From contig JANCRA010000001.1 in NCBI GenBank assembly GCA_024362935.1, positions 50,069,501-50,133,500 on the forward strand: a stretch of 64,000 nucleotides of DNA. Reading direction: 5' to 3'. Below, piece after piece: positions 12,707-25,984 of this stretch. Source of the stretch: Setophaga petechia. Taxonomy: Eukaryota > Chordata > Aves > Passeriformes > Parulidae. The notes under the pieces were generated by a model. The model saw nothing but the letters and a program-made list of their open reading frames with translations, did not search any database and was not told the origin of the DNA. A program made the translations under genes and the position numbers. The first letter of the stretch is position 1. Every line of letters begins with the position of its first letter.

Positions 12707-15700
12707 TTAAGACTGTAAAACATCTGTTGGAAGCTGCCATTTCTGCTAATTTTCATGAGAACAAAGAGTTTACAGACCTCCAAAATATTAAAGGGTTTAA
12801 TACAGAAATTACTTCAAAGTAAGTGTTCATTAATAAAATTTTACTCTTTTTATGGAGGTTTTGAAGAGAAGATTTTCAGAAACATTCAATTACAGGAACT
12901 TGAGGCAGCTCAAGAAGCCCAGAAAAAGCTTTCTTTTTAAAATCTCATAGTGGTTTAGTATCTACTTAGCAAGAGCCTCCTTAATTTCAATGGATTACAT
13001 CAGTTTTCCTCTTTTAACTTCCAAAATAAGAGCAAAACAATGTATCTCATTTTTACACACCATAAATGGAAGTGAAAGCAAGGACAACAAACAGAAAAAA
13101 GCAATTGTTCAAGCTCATGGCTTCCAAACTCTACTTTCTCTTGACTGAGGTGTAATCAGGTCTAAGACTTCAGAGCAGAATAGGAAGAAGTGATTATGCC
13201 TGAATTTAGTGAACCTTTTCCTGATAGACTATTTCTTCCAAATACAAAAGATTAAGTTTTTGAAGGGCTATTGTACTTAAACCAGACACAGAATCTGGTT
13301 TTTAATCAAGTTATGGCCACAGCCATTTTTCCATGCTCAGTGATAAGTCAGCCAAGATGGTCAATGCCACAGTAAGACAGCAGCAACACATTTGTTTTCT
13401 TCTTCCATGTTCAGACGAAGTCTGCAAATCAAACTGGCTTTCAAGGCACCACTGTACACAGCAGTCCAATAAATACTACTCTCCCTCACCAAGCACAAAT
13501 CGATAAATAACAGAATTATCCTTCTTTTCAAACATGGAATGAAGAAACAAAGGCAAATAAAATCCACATGTTAAGCTGTCACATAGAAACTTTTTATTTC
13601 TATTTTATATCTAAGTTTTATGGTTTTTATTAGTGGGTTCCAAATTTGCTAAATGAAATCTCCAGTCTCCAATGTTCTAAAATAATCACTTAAAAAAATT
13701 TTCATTGTGCTAATGTTGTTTCCATGGAAACAGGAATGAAAGCAGAAGCTGCTGTCAAAAGAATTAGAATTCTCTCCCACAAATGAAAGACTTAAAAATA
13801 ATAATAATATATTAATAAAACAATTTTCAGAATATACATTTTCTCATTTTGCAAAAGCAGAGCATGATCTGACATTCACTGGAATTAACAGGGCTATAAC
13901 TTTTGATTACATTACAATAAGCCTAAATCACTAAGGACATGTCACTGTGGTAAAAAACCTGATCAAAAGATCATTCAGTTAAATAGATAATTTTCAGATG
14001 AAGTTTTAAATTGAATTTATCAGGTGACTGTCAGATGAGGTCTTTTTTGGAAATGAAGAATTATGAGTCAAAAATACATACTAAGGATTATTACTATTTA
14101 CATAATTTATTTCTAATCCTGTTGTCTAATTTTCTTGAAAGTGAACGAAAACCTGACTGGAAGTTTTTCATAATTAGTCAGATACAGTTCTATACTCTAG
14201 CCAAACAGTAATGGAATATAGATCTCAGTTTAATATTCTATAGCATTGTTTCTAAGTCAGATGTTCAGTCTGGAAAACTCTTGTCTGACCTATGATTGGA
14301 AGGTGAGTTTTGCACCCTTCTGTGACAATAAAACTTCCTTATAAAGCTCAAAATACACTGATCTATTTTCCTAAGCTTCTATAAATCATTGCTTTAACCA
14401 AGATAATTTTGATCACCTCTCCAAGACAATGACTGCCAGTATTTTTTCCCAAGAGATTCTGTTTTCCCTAGTATGCAAGCCTATTCATCATGAACTTCAT
14501 TAAAACTCTGAAATTAAACATTTCAAATCTGTTTATTCACAACTTATTCATTTACCACAACCACCTTGGATTTTTCTCTTTATCAGAAAACCAGATCATT
14601 GAAAAAGGATTCTTCCTTTTCAATAAACCATGAATCAAAAAAGAAGTTAACTTCTCAGCATTTTCTTACTTCCTTGTTTTCTCCTTCTGGTTGACCAAAG
14701 AATCTGTCTAGTTCTTTGAAATATCTTGACAGTGGACAAGTAGAACTGTCTACATTAGGAACTTAACTCTCCTAATTTCAGTTCTACATATTTTTTGCTG
14801 TCATTAAAATCACCACAATTTAAAACCCTGATGTATTTGTCCTAATCAATTAAACTTTGTGAGCGTGTAACATTAAAATACCATTTATAAGCCAGCCAAG
14901 AATCCCTGAATTTTGATATCAGGTTGGTTTATTTTTAAATGTTTTATTGTATGAAATTCCAAGCTTAGAAGATTAGTTTAGCTGCACTGAGTTCTGGCAC
15001 TTTTCTTATCACTAGATGGTATGAAATTCTTTGGATATTATATGGCTATTTCAAGCAACTGATTCATTTTTTTTCTGTCTGTGAAGTTGATTGTCAGGTA
15101 CCACATTACTGTATTGATTTTTGATGCCTTCCTACTCTGCTTCATGAAAATTATAGCAAGGCTCTATTCTATTACAGCAAGGCTCTTTCTAAGCTATTTC
15201 TTCCCATTGATCTCTTCTAAACAGTGCTAATCAAAACAGGTAAGCATTTTTCATTTCCCAAATTACATGTAAGTGATAATATATATTTTTTAAAAAGTTG
15301 TCACATTAAATTAGCAGTTACTTCCAGTCTGAGGACATTTGAGGTCAAATAAAGAAAAATGTTTGGAATAAAATCTTTACAAAAAGGACCACAGATATAA
15401 AAACGTTAAAGCTTTGTCATCTGGTGCAAGATCCATTGTGCTTTAACACTTGATATAAACCTACAATCCTTACTCTAACATCTACTTTTGCAGGACAAGG
15501 GTGCAGTTTGAAGGAAATCTTGCAACAAACATACGTGTTCTCAGAATTGTGGGGTTTACTCTACTCCATGTATTTCACTGGTGTATTTGTGCTTCCACTC
15601 CACGTGATGAGCAAGTAACAGGAGAAAGCAAGAAAGCTTTCTTCTCCCTACAGCAATTATAGTGCAATTCTGTCAAAATATCTGCAGCTATTTTGTTTGA

Positions 15701-18700
15701 ATACTACATTTTATTTAGTCATAACTGTATTTTGCAAATCTGCGTTTTGCCTTTAGGTCAGCAGCACTCCCATGACCAAAGCTCTGTCAGACAGCTATCA
15801 TTAGACTTCTGAGGACATCTGAATTAACCCTGGACTCCCTTTTCAGTTTATCCTCACTCCTTGCATCTTATTTTGTTGCTAATTACAGATGCTCTCATAT
15901 TTTTTGTTAGTTTGAATTGTACCTCCCTTTTTTCCCCACTCCTGGCTTTACTGTAAAATAGAAACTAAGTTGCAATCTATTCAAATTCAGAAGACAAGTT
16001 TTTATCTTGTGGAAAGGAGACTTAACTCCCATGTTGCAATTTATTTGCTATCATTATACTCAGTGTCTTGGAATTTATAGCCAGAGTGTTAAAATTTCCT
16101 ATGAGTAGAAATTTATTTTAAAATGGCTTATAAACTGCAACTCAGTCTCAACCACTCATTTCTTTTCCACATTTCACCAGCAGCTCCTCTGGACTCTGAG
16201 CTCCAAAAGCAAATGTTGTAACACAGCACTGGCACAGAAGGCACTCAATGTCCACAACAGCTCTTGGGTGCCCAGGGTGACTTCCCAGTGACTTCCAACA
16301 CCACCACTGAGCCCCCCATGTCACTCTGGAAGCAGTCACAAGTGCCCTGTAGTCTAAAACATCTTGCATGAACTGAGATCAGATTACTCTGGTCTTTTCC
16401 ACTGCAGTAGAGTTATTATAGGATCACAGCACCTGGAAGAAAACATTCCTGCTACCTTTCAGTTTCAGTGTAACAGGACACGGCACTCGTTCAGTAGCAC
16501 TGCTGCTCTGGATTCCCATACACCCTCATTTCTCATTTGGCACACAAACATCCAGTGCTTTGCAAGAACCAGAAAAGTTATTCCCAATGATTGGAAGACA
16601 AGCTCAGGATGTCCAAGCTCTAATTTTAGCTTCCTGTTACAACTTTACCACAACATATTCATAGTTCCATATAATCTTTGCCTACCAGAACACATAAAAG
16701 AAGGAAACAGCTGGCCGAAATAATTCACTTGGATATGATGATTTCCCTTATTTACAGGGTGGTTTTTGTTTCCTTTTGCTTCACATTTAAGCCATTGACA
16801 CATTCTATATATGCTGCTTTGAACTTCTCACATCTCACCATTTCAGCAATGCTAGTTCTATTTCATCAAGAAAAAGTGGAAATTCTGACCACTTCTTCCA
16901 GCCTGCCCATACACATAATTAACCCAACCATTATCCATTCCTCTGTGTATTTCAGAGTTTTGCATCTTCATTTTGTTACACATCTGCCTTTGCCAGATAA
17001 AACATGTTCTGTGCTTTCCACACCTTCCCTTATGTTCAAATCCCTCATACTTCATTCTGTGACACTTGATCATTCACCTCAAACAGGAATTCTATATAAC
17101 GAAGGAAGTGGACATGCTGATTATTTATGACTAAGCATGTTAAAGCATGTTGTTTCAGTGTGTTCCCAAAGTCTTCACTGAGGTTGTTAATCATATAAAT
17201 CAGTAGCAGGACTAATTTAAATGAGAGTAAGCCAGACAGAAATTCAAGTTTTCATTTTAGGAGACTGCTAAGTGACCCACATATTGGATGAAAAATAACT
17301 TCAGCATTGTTTTTTCTGAAGGACATAGTGATAATATTTATTATTTCCACCACACCTTAAATAACTGTAATAGGAGCACAATTATATTTCATGAAGAGTG
17401 CGACATCCTGGTATTTTTTCCTTCCCTTAGATATTTTCAGTTGGATATGAACATCATAGATATTTGCACAAAAGAAAGGACAGTCATATACAGATCATAT
17501 TTTTTCTTACTTTTGCAAGACCCACACTCACAGACAAATGCCTTATGTTTTCCTAGGAATACACAAGAGCAGCACCAGTGAATTTACACAAGCAACATGT
17601 TTCAAGACTGCCAACAATGGAGCATCAGTCAAACTGCACTGTACTTATGAATAAGCCTGTAATGTTATACTGGAATGAGTCTGTTTCACATTCAGCGGTG
17701 TGATGCAGTGCACAGTAATTATAATAATGCAGTGCATGGCTCTAGCTCATTATATGCATATGGAAGACACCAATGTCTTTAGGATGGAAATTAACTCAAG
17801 GTAGGAGGAGAAAGACAGAAATAAGGAATGTAAGGAAGTCCTCATCTCAAAGTCTGATGGTATTCTGAGGATCTATATGTTCAATATGCACACTCACACA
17901 CGAACACTGTTAATGCAGCAGAGATCATCTGGAATTAGAATGCAAGCCTTTCTCTTCTTTTTTTTTCATTTTTAAAAAATATATAGCACATTTTGTTTGT
18001 GATTTCTTGGGGTTTTGATAAAAGACAGGGGAATTTATTTTAATTTAAAAGAAAGATAATTTATCATAAATAATTCCAATGGATTTTTAAAAAAATGAAT
18101 TAAATCCCTTTCTAAAAGTTCCTTTTTCTCCTCAACTCAGCAGATGGACTTGTTCTTCAAATTAATTAGAAGGGAAGTTCAATAAGGAATACAACTGGTC
18201 TCAGTAACATCTGCCTTACACCATATTGTTTGATTTTCTATTTCTTTGTTTTTTGAGGTCCAGATTCTATTTGTCTGTGCAATGGAGAAGTTAATTTGAA
18301 GATTAGCAAAAAGAGATTCTTTAGTTTCAACAATACTACTCATTACAATGTTGCACACATGATCTGGTGACATTATTCTTATTCCCCTCCAGACTTTGAG
18401 TCATAATGGTATTTTCTTCCCTGCTTGCAAGTCTACTGTGCACAGCGCAGCCCCACTTCATGATGTGTTGAACAAAACACAACGAAGAAATAAAGAAGGG
18501 GTCAATAGAAGCTGTTAGCTACAAACACATTACAGGCAATATACAACACCAGTGGTTGAATATTGACCTCAGGGCATTAACTCTAGATTGGCATGCCATG
18601 CTACAGCACATGAACACATAGTCATCTTTACAACACAGAGCGGAATTTAAGAGACTCACATAATTGCCTGCGAGAAGGTACAGGAGCACTTCCCAATGCT

Positions 18701-18721
18701 GTGCCCTGTAAATAAAACACA
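12707..18721. other. Noncoding AT-rich DNA, no recognised gene
   Basis: An AAT-rich microsatellite-like run lies at about 13798-13815. The stretch from about 16150 to 17130 is less AT-rich and holds the longest open frames in the window: 119 codons at 16364-16723 and 150 codons at 16678-17130, both on the plus strand in different frames. Their translations show no domain, signal peptide or repeat known to me. Minus-strand frames of similar openness cover the same bases, so I treat them as non-genic. Confidence 0.6.
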
Positions 18722-18737
18722 TTTTTTTTTTTTTTTT
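18722..18737. repeat. Poly(T) run of 16
   Basis: An uninterrupted run of 16 T. Read on the minus strand it would be a poly(A) tail ending near 18722, but the sequence to its right, which would be the retroposon body, is not a repeat or retrocopy I can recognise. Confidence 0.85.
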
Positions 18738-21700
18738 GGAGCAAAGGATGTCAGATTAACAGCAGCAGATAATGAAAAAAATGACAGGACATGAAGAAAA
18801 TGAAGGCAGTGAATAGAAATAGAGACTGTTTAGATAGAGGAGTTTATTATTATTGAAGAACGGCAGTTCCTATTTTCAGATAAACATAAATTATAGTGGA
18901 GAATGTTCTATGAGTAATTCACCCATCAGTGAACACAATGAACCAAAAGGAGAGAAAAGGGAGAGAAAGAAAGAAGACAGGAAAAAAGTATCAGCATAAG
19001 ACAGGCATGCTCACACTTGTCAAAAATTAAATTTGATGGAAAGGACAATGTACAGAGTATATATTAATATGAATTCCTTTACAATAAGAGTCTGACATTG
19101 AGCCTTACAAGAAGGCTCAATGACACCAATGTCTTAGCTGATACTGTCACTGCTTGAAGGTACATTTCAAACAGGTAGGAAGGAGAGTGCATAGTACTGC
19201 TTGGTTCCTGCCACTTCCTCCTCATCTTGTCTCTCTCTTTCACATGTCCTCATAGTTTTACGCCAGCTGACAGGAAGCAGCTCTATTAAACTCCTGATCA
19301 ATACACACAGTACGCTCTTCCAATAGATAGAGTGCTTCATCTTTTGTGCATTATGCCAGCAATTACCACACATCTCTGAAACACCAGCTGTGCACGTAAA
19401 CAAAACATGAACCAAACACCAAGCAAGTCACACCAATTAAGATCTGCAGGCAAATCTCCTCCCAGTGTGATACCCCATTCCCACAATCTCCCTCAGCCCA
19501 GTCCTGCCCAAACCAACAAATCAATCCCAGAAAAACAAAGTAATAACAGAAAGAAAGGAGATGACTCGGTAAAGAGAAACTATCATATAGAAAATTTGAA
19601 AAGCACCGTTAAAACAATGTTGTTTCATTCTGAATCTACATCATGAATCAGAGCTTTGTTTTGAGTTGATGTCCAAGACTGCACCCTCCTGCCCAATGTA
19701 AAAGGACCTACTGATCATTTGGACTGGGTAGCCAAGGCGGACTAATGACAGTAATATTTATATTGGAAGTACTGCCTTAAAAATAATTGATCAAACACCT
19801 GAAGCTTTATGAGTCTTGAGTAGATTTTGGCTTCCATTTTGACTTTCACCATCTTTTTGAAGTCAAGGCTGGGAGCTGATTTACCAGACATTTAGACAGG
19901 GATAGGATATCTCCTATTATCTTGGAGATAATTTTCTCTTTCAGGTCTTGTGCAATTCCATTTTCCTTTGCCTAGGATGAGCGAAGCATATATACGCATA
20001 TCTAGAGAGTCCTGTACAAGAGCCATCTTTACATTACTGATTCCCATACCACATTTAAAGGAAAACCAGGATATACAGGATCATTATTCACTTGGATATC
20101 ATGGCTGTGCCACTGAGACCACAGCTTGCCATGCTGTGGCCTCATGCAGGGCAGGGCAGCTCAGCAGAAACCATTTGTCTCACTACACCCCAAGCTTGTC
20201 ACTCCAAGACTCTCTCCTGAAACTGCAGTCAGAGGTCACAGTCACAGCAACAAGGAGTCAAGGGGGCGAGCTGGTGTCAACTTGTGCTGGGACAGCAAAA
20301 AACCCACTAGCTTCACCCCTTATTTTCAAGGTTGCCAGGCTGCCAGGAAAAGGCAGTAAGCTCTCCTATTAGTCAGGAAAATATGCAAGCAGGCAGTGTT
20401 TTCAAAGCCCTTTCTGCCAGAGCAGACAGTGCCCTACAAGTGCACTACCCCCCAGCCCCACAGTTTGTTATGGGATGATTTCAGGTACCCATCAAGATCT
20501 GGATGCCTCTGAAAGTGTTAGGATGCTTTATTTATAACACCTGGCCTATTCAGAACGCCAGTGAGGGCAGTTTTTAGGACTGCTTTGTACATGAACACAG
20601 TATGACAAGAAAATACACCCGCTCAGGTCTTGATTCCTGCCTACATCTTATAGCCTTTGTCATAGTAAATATTGAGATTTCAGTTTGAAGGGCTTGTTGG
20701 CCTGGGAGGCCGAAGGCTTAAGTACTCTATGCAGTCAGATTAATTTATTTAATATTTACCATAGCATCAGATGCTGAACTAAGCACTAAGCAGCTAAATA
20801 ACTCATGCTTAGCATAGATTCCCATAATCCCAGTGGAAGAAGGGCATAGATTAATTTTTCTATACATTCCTGTGCCATGCAATTCAGTGCTACATTTTTT
20901 GTTCCTCAAAAGGGAGAAGTAAGAGAGGATTTTATCTTTTCTACCTTCATATAACATATCTGCAGCATCCCCTCATTGTTAATGCAGGAATGTTTGATTC
21001 CCCAAGACAGCTCTAAAGTGAATGTGGATTTTATGCAGCAGACAAGCAGATATACAGTTGTTCCGTTTACATTGCTTCAGTCACTCATTCCTAACTTCTT
21101 TTCACTTAGCTTTCAGAAATGCAATCAGAACATTACAAAACTCAGTTCTTTTTGAAAACACTATCAATTTTTAATCTTGTCAAGGTGAGAGTATGACACA
21201 GTTTCTGTCAGAAGTCGCAGTTAAGTATTCACTGAAAACTCCAATGAACTCTGTAAGGGAATATGGCATTTAGTTCCCACTGCTGTTTTGCTTCTCACAT
21301 CCTCACGTTGAACAAAAGTTACTGTCAGCTTTTCAAAGTAATGACTGAAAACACCAACCAGTCTAAATATTTATGACTGTAGCTATTCTGGGGCAACAGT
21401 AGCAAGGAAGTCCAAATGAAAAGGATTCATAATTCCACCTCTTCAACAAAGCAAAACATCCAAGTATGTATTAGTTTGCTGTTCAAAGCAAGTATTATAT
21501 TTTTCACTAAAAATACTTAACCAATTTTATGTTTCTTACATCTGTCTGAATTCTGAAGTTATGATTTCACCTGATATTAACTGAATATAGTGACTGAAGT
21601 CCTCTGGGTTCACCCTGAGCAACTTGAAAATCTGTGTATTGCAATATATGAAACAATCAAATCAATACAGCTAAATACCCCCTCTACTGCATAACTACAC

Positions 21701-24642
21701 AAATATTGCTGTTCTTTTTTTGTCACCTTCTATGAATAATCTCCACAAAGATATGTATTGACAACAGACCAATCAATGCTGAAATAAATAGCAGAGCTTG
21801 CTACCCATCAAATTGATGTTTTTCCAACAAATGCCCTCTCTTCCCTTAGAGCACGAACCCACCTACTACATGGTTAAAAGGCAGATTAAAAAAAAAACCG
21901 AACAGATATCCCCCCAAACAACCCAAAACCTCTAAACCATCCCAACCCCATGTTAAGACTTTAAAAGAGGCTAAACCATGATATGCGACATTTTCCCTAG
22001 CACACAGTAGTTTGGCATGAACTTTGAATATGAACATATCCTTTTTTTCTCATCACAGAAATCAAACCAATACTATAGAATGTTTCAGAACACTGCTATG
22101 AAATAAAAATCACAGTCTTAGAAGACAGGATATACTGAAGTCTTAGTTATTACCACATTAAAAACAAAAGTCAACTGATCTCACAAGTGTTAAGAAAGAT
22201 AATTTCACATCAGTATATTATGGTAAAATACCACTGTAAGATTTCCTACAGACAGAAAGACCTGCTACATCACTCCCACATTCTGCTGTAAGAGCAGAAT
22301 ATGTTTCTTTCATAAAGAGAGTAAGTATTAAAGTGGTAAGATGTGCCTTGGTGCGATGGCTTTCACTTGCATTACACAGCACTTCACCAGAGGATGTGTC
22401 AATGAAGTGACACACAAAGTACTCTGCTGCTACTCTGAGCTCAGGACTGAGCTCAGTAAAAGCTGCCTGAAGAAGGATCTACTACTTTTCCAGTGCAATA
22501 TCTCTGAAAAGGTTTTATATATGTAAGTTAATTCATATAATGACATGACCATGTCATCTGATATGGTGCCACCAGATTCTAAGAGATGCAGACGTCTATC
22601 AAACTTCAGGTTCTCTCTTCAAAGTTTCAATTTTAGTGCAACAAACTTATTAATGAACACCTTGATCGTTGGATTTCACTGTACACACTCAACCTGCACT
22701 CATTTCTTCCTGCACAAGATTTTTATCATCTTGATAGAAAAACCTGCTTCTTGTCACATGGTCTATTTTTTGTGTGAGCTGATTCGATGAGACTATGTCA
22801 GTTACAATAGCTTTGTCCTGTTTTCTACCTGAAATTCATACACTGCCTTTTAGTCTTAAATACATTTCTAATTTTAAAAAATCCCACTTAAAAATGTTTT
22901 TAAAAAATTCCATTTAAAATTTTAAGTGCTGAGACCACTTCTACTTATGTAGAAACCATCCATCCTTTAGGCTCATTTTGACAAGTTAAATACAGAGAGG
23001 GGGAGAACCTGAGATTTTGGAAAATAAATCATCTGCATAAATAGAAATGAAAAATTAGAGTCAAAGCAGTAGTATTAAAGAGAAACATCAGCATTTTAAA
23101 GACAAGCTCCACTTTTTAGAAAGACAGGATTAGAAAATGCTAAGAAAACCTCAATCAACCCCCAATTATTTTTCACAGAGAATTGTTTAAAATTTAATCT
23201 CTTCTATAGCATTATCCAACTTTAACAATGGTCAACATTCAGTCTTTACATGCCCTCTGATGAAAAACTGCTTATCATTTGTGTCTTTTTCCCTTATTAG
23301 ATTTCAGATCACAATGTGCATTACCTTTAACAAAGAAGGAAGACAAAAAATGTTTTGCTCCTGTGGCGGCATAAAATAACGTAAGGCCTTCATACAATTC
23401 CAAAATATTTAAATGTATACACAAATGAAGATGATAGAACATAATCACATACATTTATTTTCATTTTTTTGAAAGCTATGCCAGGCATGAACAAAATTAC
23501 TAAAAGTAAATATCCCCAAGAGCAAATGTGGTTCCATAGACTATAGATACATTAATATAAATATGTTCCTCCTCAAAACACATTCCAAACTGAACTTATA
23601 GCTCAATAAGGAAGACGTATTTCCATCTTAAAGTTATCAGTAAATATTTTACTAGCAGTCTCTTGGCACACTTTCAACTCTGAATCAACATTTACATGCA
23701 CTTTTCAGCAATCTGCTTCCACGTATAAGGGAAGCATCCTAAAATACACTTTCACACCAGAGCTTGGATTGCAGTCTCATAAAGGCCAAACTACAATACT
23801 ACCTTAGATCTAGATGCACTCAGAGAATACAGTAACAATCTTTCTGGGTACTTACAGTCCCTTACCTGATAGTGATAGGATACCTGTTTCAAAAAGATAA
23901 TCCAAGGAATGTGTGTGTACACCTAGCTTCCCTCCAACTTGAATGTTTCCTTGTAGTACCTCATGAGAAACAAAAACCTGCTCAAATTGCTTAGGTAAAA
24001 ATTTCTAATAAATTGTGGATCTCTGCATATCCCAACATCTGTTAAAATACTGTTTTTAAAGAAAACTTATCTTAAACATAATAAAAAAGTAAACAGGAAA
24101 ATATAAATTCATTTGCAGACATCTAATTCACACTACAGACGTTATGTTACATTAATTGATCATTCACTTGATCTCCTGATTCTTTCTCCTTTTGAGAGAC
24201 TTGACTTAAGGAAACTTGAATTTTGCTATCCTTGCCTTCAGTTTTACACAAGTTGTTTTAAAGTCACCCTGCTTTGCTCATTTAAGTCTTTTGTGAACTT
24301 GATTTTTCAGGTCTCTTAGGCACTAATGCCTCTGACGTCTTTCATTTAAAGCATATCCTCTGTACACACTTCACTAAAAGTTTTCCTGTTTTAGGGCCGC
24401 GCATTGGAAATTCAGACTCCATTTCCAATGGGCAGCTTCAGTATTTAGTCAACTTCCAACCCTTCTCCCATTCTTCTAAGCCCCTTGCTCCTGCCAAAAG
24501 CCACCTTTCTGCTCACAGTCTGATCCAGGCTGATCTCATGTATTTAAATCCTCTTAGGTGAACCAAGTATCACTGATTTTACCACAAGACTTTTTTGTCT
24601 TCTACCTGGTTTATAACTGACATCCGACTCTACAAAGTGAAG
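18738..24642. other. Noncoding AT-rich DNA, no recognised gene
   Basis: A purine-rich GA tract occurs at about 18948-18987 and a perfect hairpin at 19096-19122. A GC-richer patch at about 20100-20370 carries overlapping frames of 140 and 77 codons without recognisable similarity. Another purine/pyrimidine-biased patch lies just before the LTR, at about 24395-24540. No LINE, SINE or exon can be supported. Confidence 0.6.
19096..19122. repeat. Perfect 11-bp stem hairpin
   Basis: CATTGAGCCTT (19096-19106) and AAGGCTCAATG (19112-19122) are exact reverse complements, separated by the 5-base loop ACAAG. The stem is fairly GC-balanced for this AT-rich DNA. There is no T-run directly after it and no gene context, so calling it a terminator would be unsupported. 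Confidence 0.85.
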
Positions 24643-24648
24643 CTCAGC
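24643..24648. repeat. Left target-site duplication CTCAGC
   Basis: The six bases CTCAGC directly precede the TG of the LTR and recur exactly after its terminal CA at 25294-25299. A 6-bp duplication is what class II (beta/alpharetrovirus-like, ERVK-type) integrases usually leave. Confidence 0.85.
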
Positions 24649-24861
24649 TGTCGGGTTCAGGACATCCCTCTGGCTGTCCTGAGCAGCCAAGACCCTTGCT
24701 GGGGGGCTCAGAGACCCTGGCACAGAGCCCAAAATGCCTCTGTGAGTTTGATTATGGCCCATGGAGCAAATACCAACCTTCTATGAATATCAGCAAGCCA
24801 CAAGAGTTTAAGTAGAATATTAGTGAAATTATCACAAGGTGAATTATGTATTTTAGGATTA

Positions 24862-24899
24862 CTGTACAGGGGGGTTATATCCCTGTACAGGGGGGTTAT
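24862..24899. repeat. Tandem duplication inside the LTR U3 (period 21 bp)
   Basis: CTGTACAGGGGGGTTAT at 24862-24878 is repeated exactly at 24883-24899, with starts 21 bp apart. The second copy continues into GAAGACAAG, the first into ATCC. The unit begins TGTACAG, which can be mistaken for an LTR start; the true start is 214 bp further left. Short U3 duplications can change enhancer content in retroviral LTRs, but here this is only a structural observation. Confidence 0.9.
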
Positions 24900-25073
24900 G
24901 AAGACAAGATGGAGGAATCAAGGCGTGCCTCGTGCTTCTTCTTTCTTCTTCTTGGCCTCCATCTTCTGTAGTGATGTTGGCACTTACTTATTGGTTTAGA
25001 GTAGAAGCTCACTGTCTAGCATAGGTGATGAGTATTGGGGAGTAATTGTAAATATTGTACACATAGTTTATAG

Positions 25074-25080
25074 TATAAAG
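25074..25080 (+). promoter_or_regulatory. TATA-like box of the solo LTR
   Basis: TATAAAG sits about 425 bp into the 645-bp LTR and about 95 bp before AATAAA, the expected position for a U3 core promoter. Whether it is active in the host cannot be told from the sequence. Confidence 0.55.
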
Positions 25081-25174
25081 ACATAACACCGCCCCGAAGG
25101 CAGGCAGAGTGCCTGTGGCTGCCCTGCTGAACAGATCTCTGCTGGGCAGAAAGAAAATTTTTTAGATAAGAATT

Positions 25175-25180
25175 AATAAA
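25175..25180 (+). terminator. Polyadenylation signal AATAAA of the solo LTR
   Basis: AATAAA lies downstream of the TATA-like box and about 113 bp before the LTR end, consistent with the end of the R region. AATAAA is frequent by chance in this AT-rich DNA; the position inside a bounded LTR is what gives it weight. Confidence 0.55.
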
Positions 25181-25293
25181 TAACCTTGAGACCGAAAGAT
25201 GAAGAGCTCTGACTCCCTTTTTAAGCGCCGGGCTGAGAAAAGAGACTTTGGAATTTTTCTCGGGGTCACTCTGACAAACTAATGATCCCGACA

Positions 25294-25299
25294 CTCAGC
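25294..25299. repeat. Right target-site duplication CTCAGC
   Basis: Exact copy of the six bases at 24643-24648, placed directly after the terminal CA of the LTR. Confidence 0.85.
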
Positions 25300-25984
25300 C
25301 ATTTGGCAAAACATACATGATCACTTTAAAACAACAACAACAAAGTAATTAATTGCATTATACAGCAAGTCAATTTGGTGTCTACTTTAAGGACAATTAG
25401 AGACCTTCAATGCTATAAATTGCCACATACATTTGTGACACATACATGTGCCACAGAAAGATCAAACTCCCCACCATTTAAATTTGTTTCATTTCAGAAA
25501 AATACTTTTTGCTGATCTATGTTTAGTGCAGGGCTCTAGATGGCTTAAGGGTTACCTCAGTGCCTCTCAGCTCACATTACCTTTCCAGGTGGAGTGGATG
25601 TCATTCCTTATGTGAACAGTCTACCTGGAAGCAACCCCTGTGGGTGGATCTGATAATCTCCAGGAGCAGACACAGTGATTCTGAGACACGGCTACACTGC
25701 GCTGGGTTGTTGTGGTTTTTTTGAAGACTGCTCTTATTTAGCACTAAGTTGCTCACTGCATCAACCACGGAAAACTTTCTTCAGTAGATTCCAGGGGAGG
25801 CAAAAAGACAAATGATTCTGTTTGTGAAGTTAATTCTTTTCACATCCCATTTTTAGCTATTCTTTTTGCCGACACAACTATCTTCAGAGATATACACATG
25901 CATTAGAGGTGCATATAGATCATTCAAAAACCATTTCAAAAATACATATGATATAGATGTATGCATATCCTATTGATTTATTGT
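25300..25984. other. Noncoding DNA between retroelements
   Basis: A short (AAC)n run near 25330-25342 is the only simple repeat. The less AT-rich part at about 25530-25800 is not a family I recognise. No gene is seen. Confidence 0.6.

Larger units (their letters stand above)
24649..25293 (+). mobile_element. Solo LTR of an avian endogenous retrovirus (probably class II/ERVK-like)
   Basis: The element is 645 bp long. It starts TGTCGGG (24649-24655) and ends CCCGACA (25287-25293), a perfect 7-bp inverted terminus with the canonical TG...CA, and is flanked by the identical 6-bp duplication CTCAGC. It carries a TATA-like box TATAAAG at 25074-25080 and a polyadenylation signal AATAAA at 25175-25180, about 95 bp apart. 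This fits a U3-R-U5 order on the plus strand. No primer-binding site, gag, pol or env follows, and the matching duplications on both sides show that this is a solo LTR, left by recombination between the two LTRs of a former provirus. A 21-bp-period tandem duplication lies within U3. From memory the internal sequence resembles passerine ERVK-type LTRs; the exact subfamily is not assigned. Confidence 0.9.

Noticed and set aside
16364..17130. The two longest plus-strand open frames (119 and 150 codons), overlapping end to start
   Set aside because: They lie in different frames, show no domain, signal peptide or family resemblance, and the opposite strand is also partly open. Composition explains them.
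20100..20372. GC-richer patch with frames of 140 and 77 codons
   Set aside because: The two frames overlap in different phases, with no recognisable protein and no splice-site pair.
24863..24870. TGTACAGG taken as the LTR start
   Set aside because: It is part of an internal tandem duplication. The true start at 24649 is fixed by the TGTCGGG/CCCGACA inverted termini and the CTCAGC duplication.
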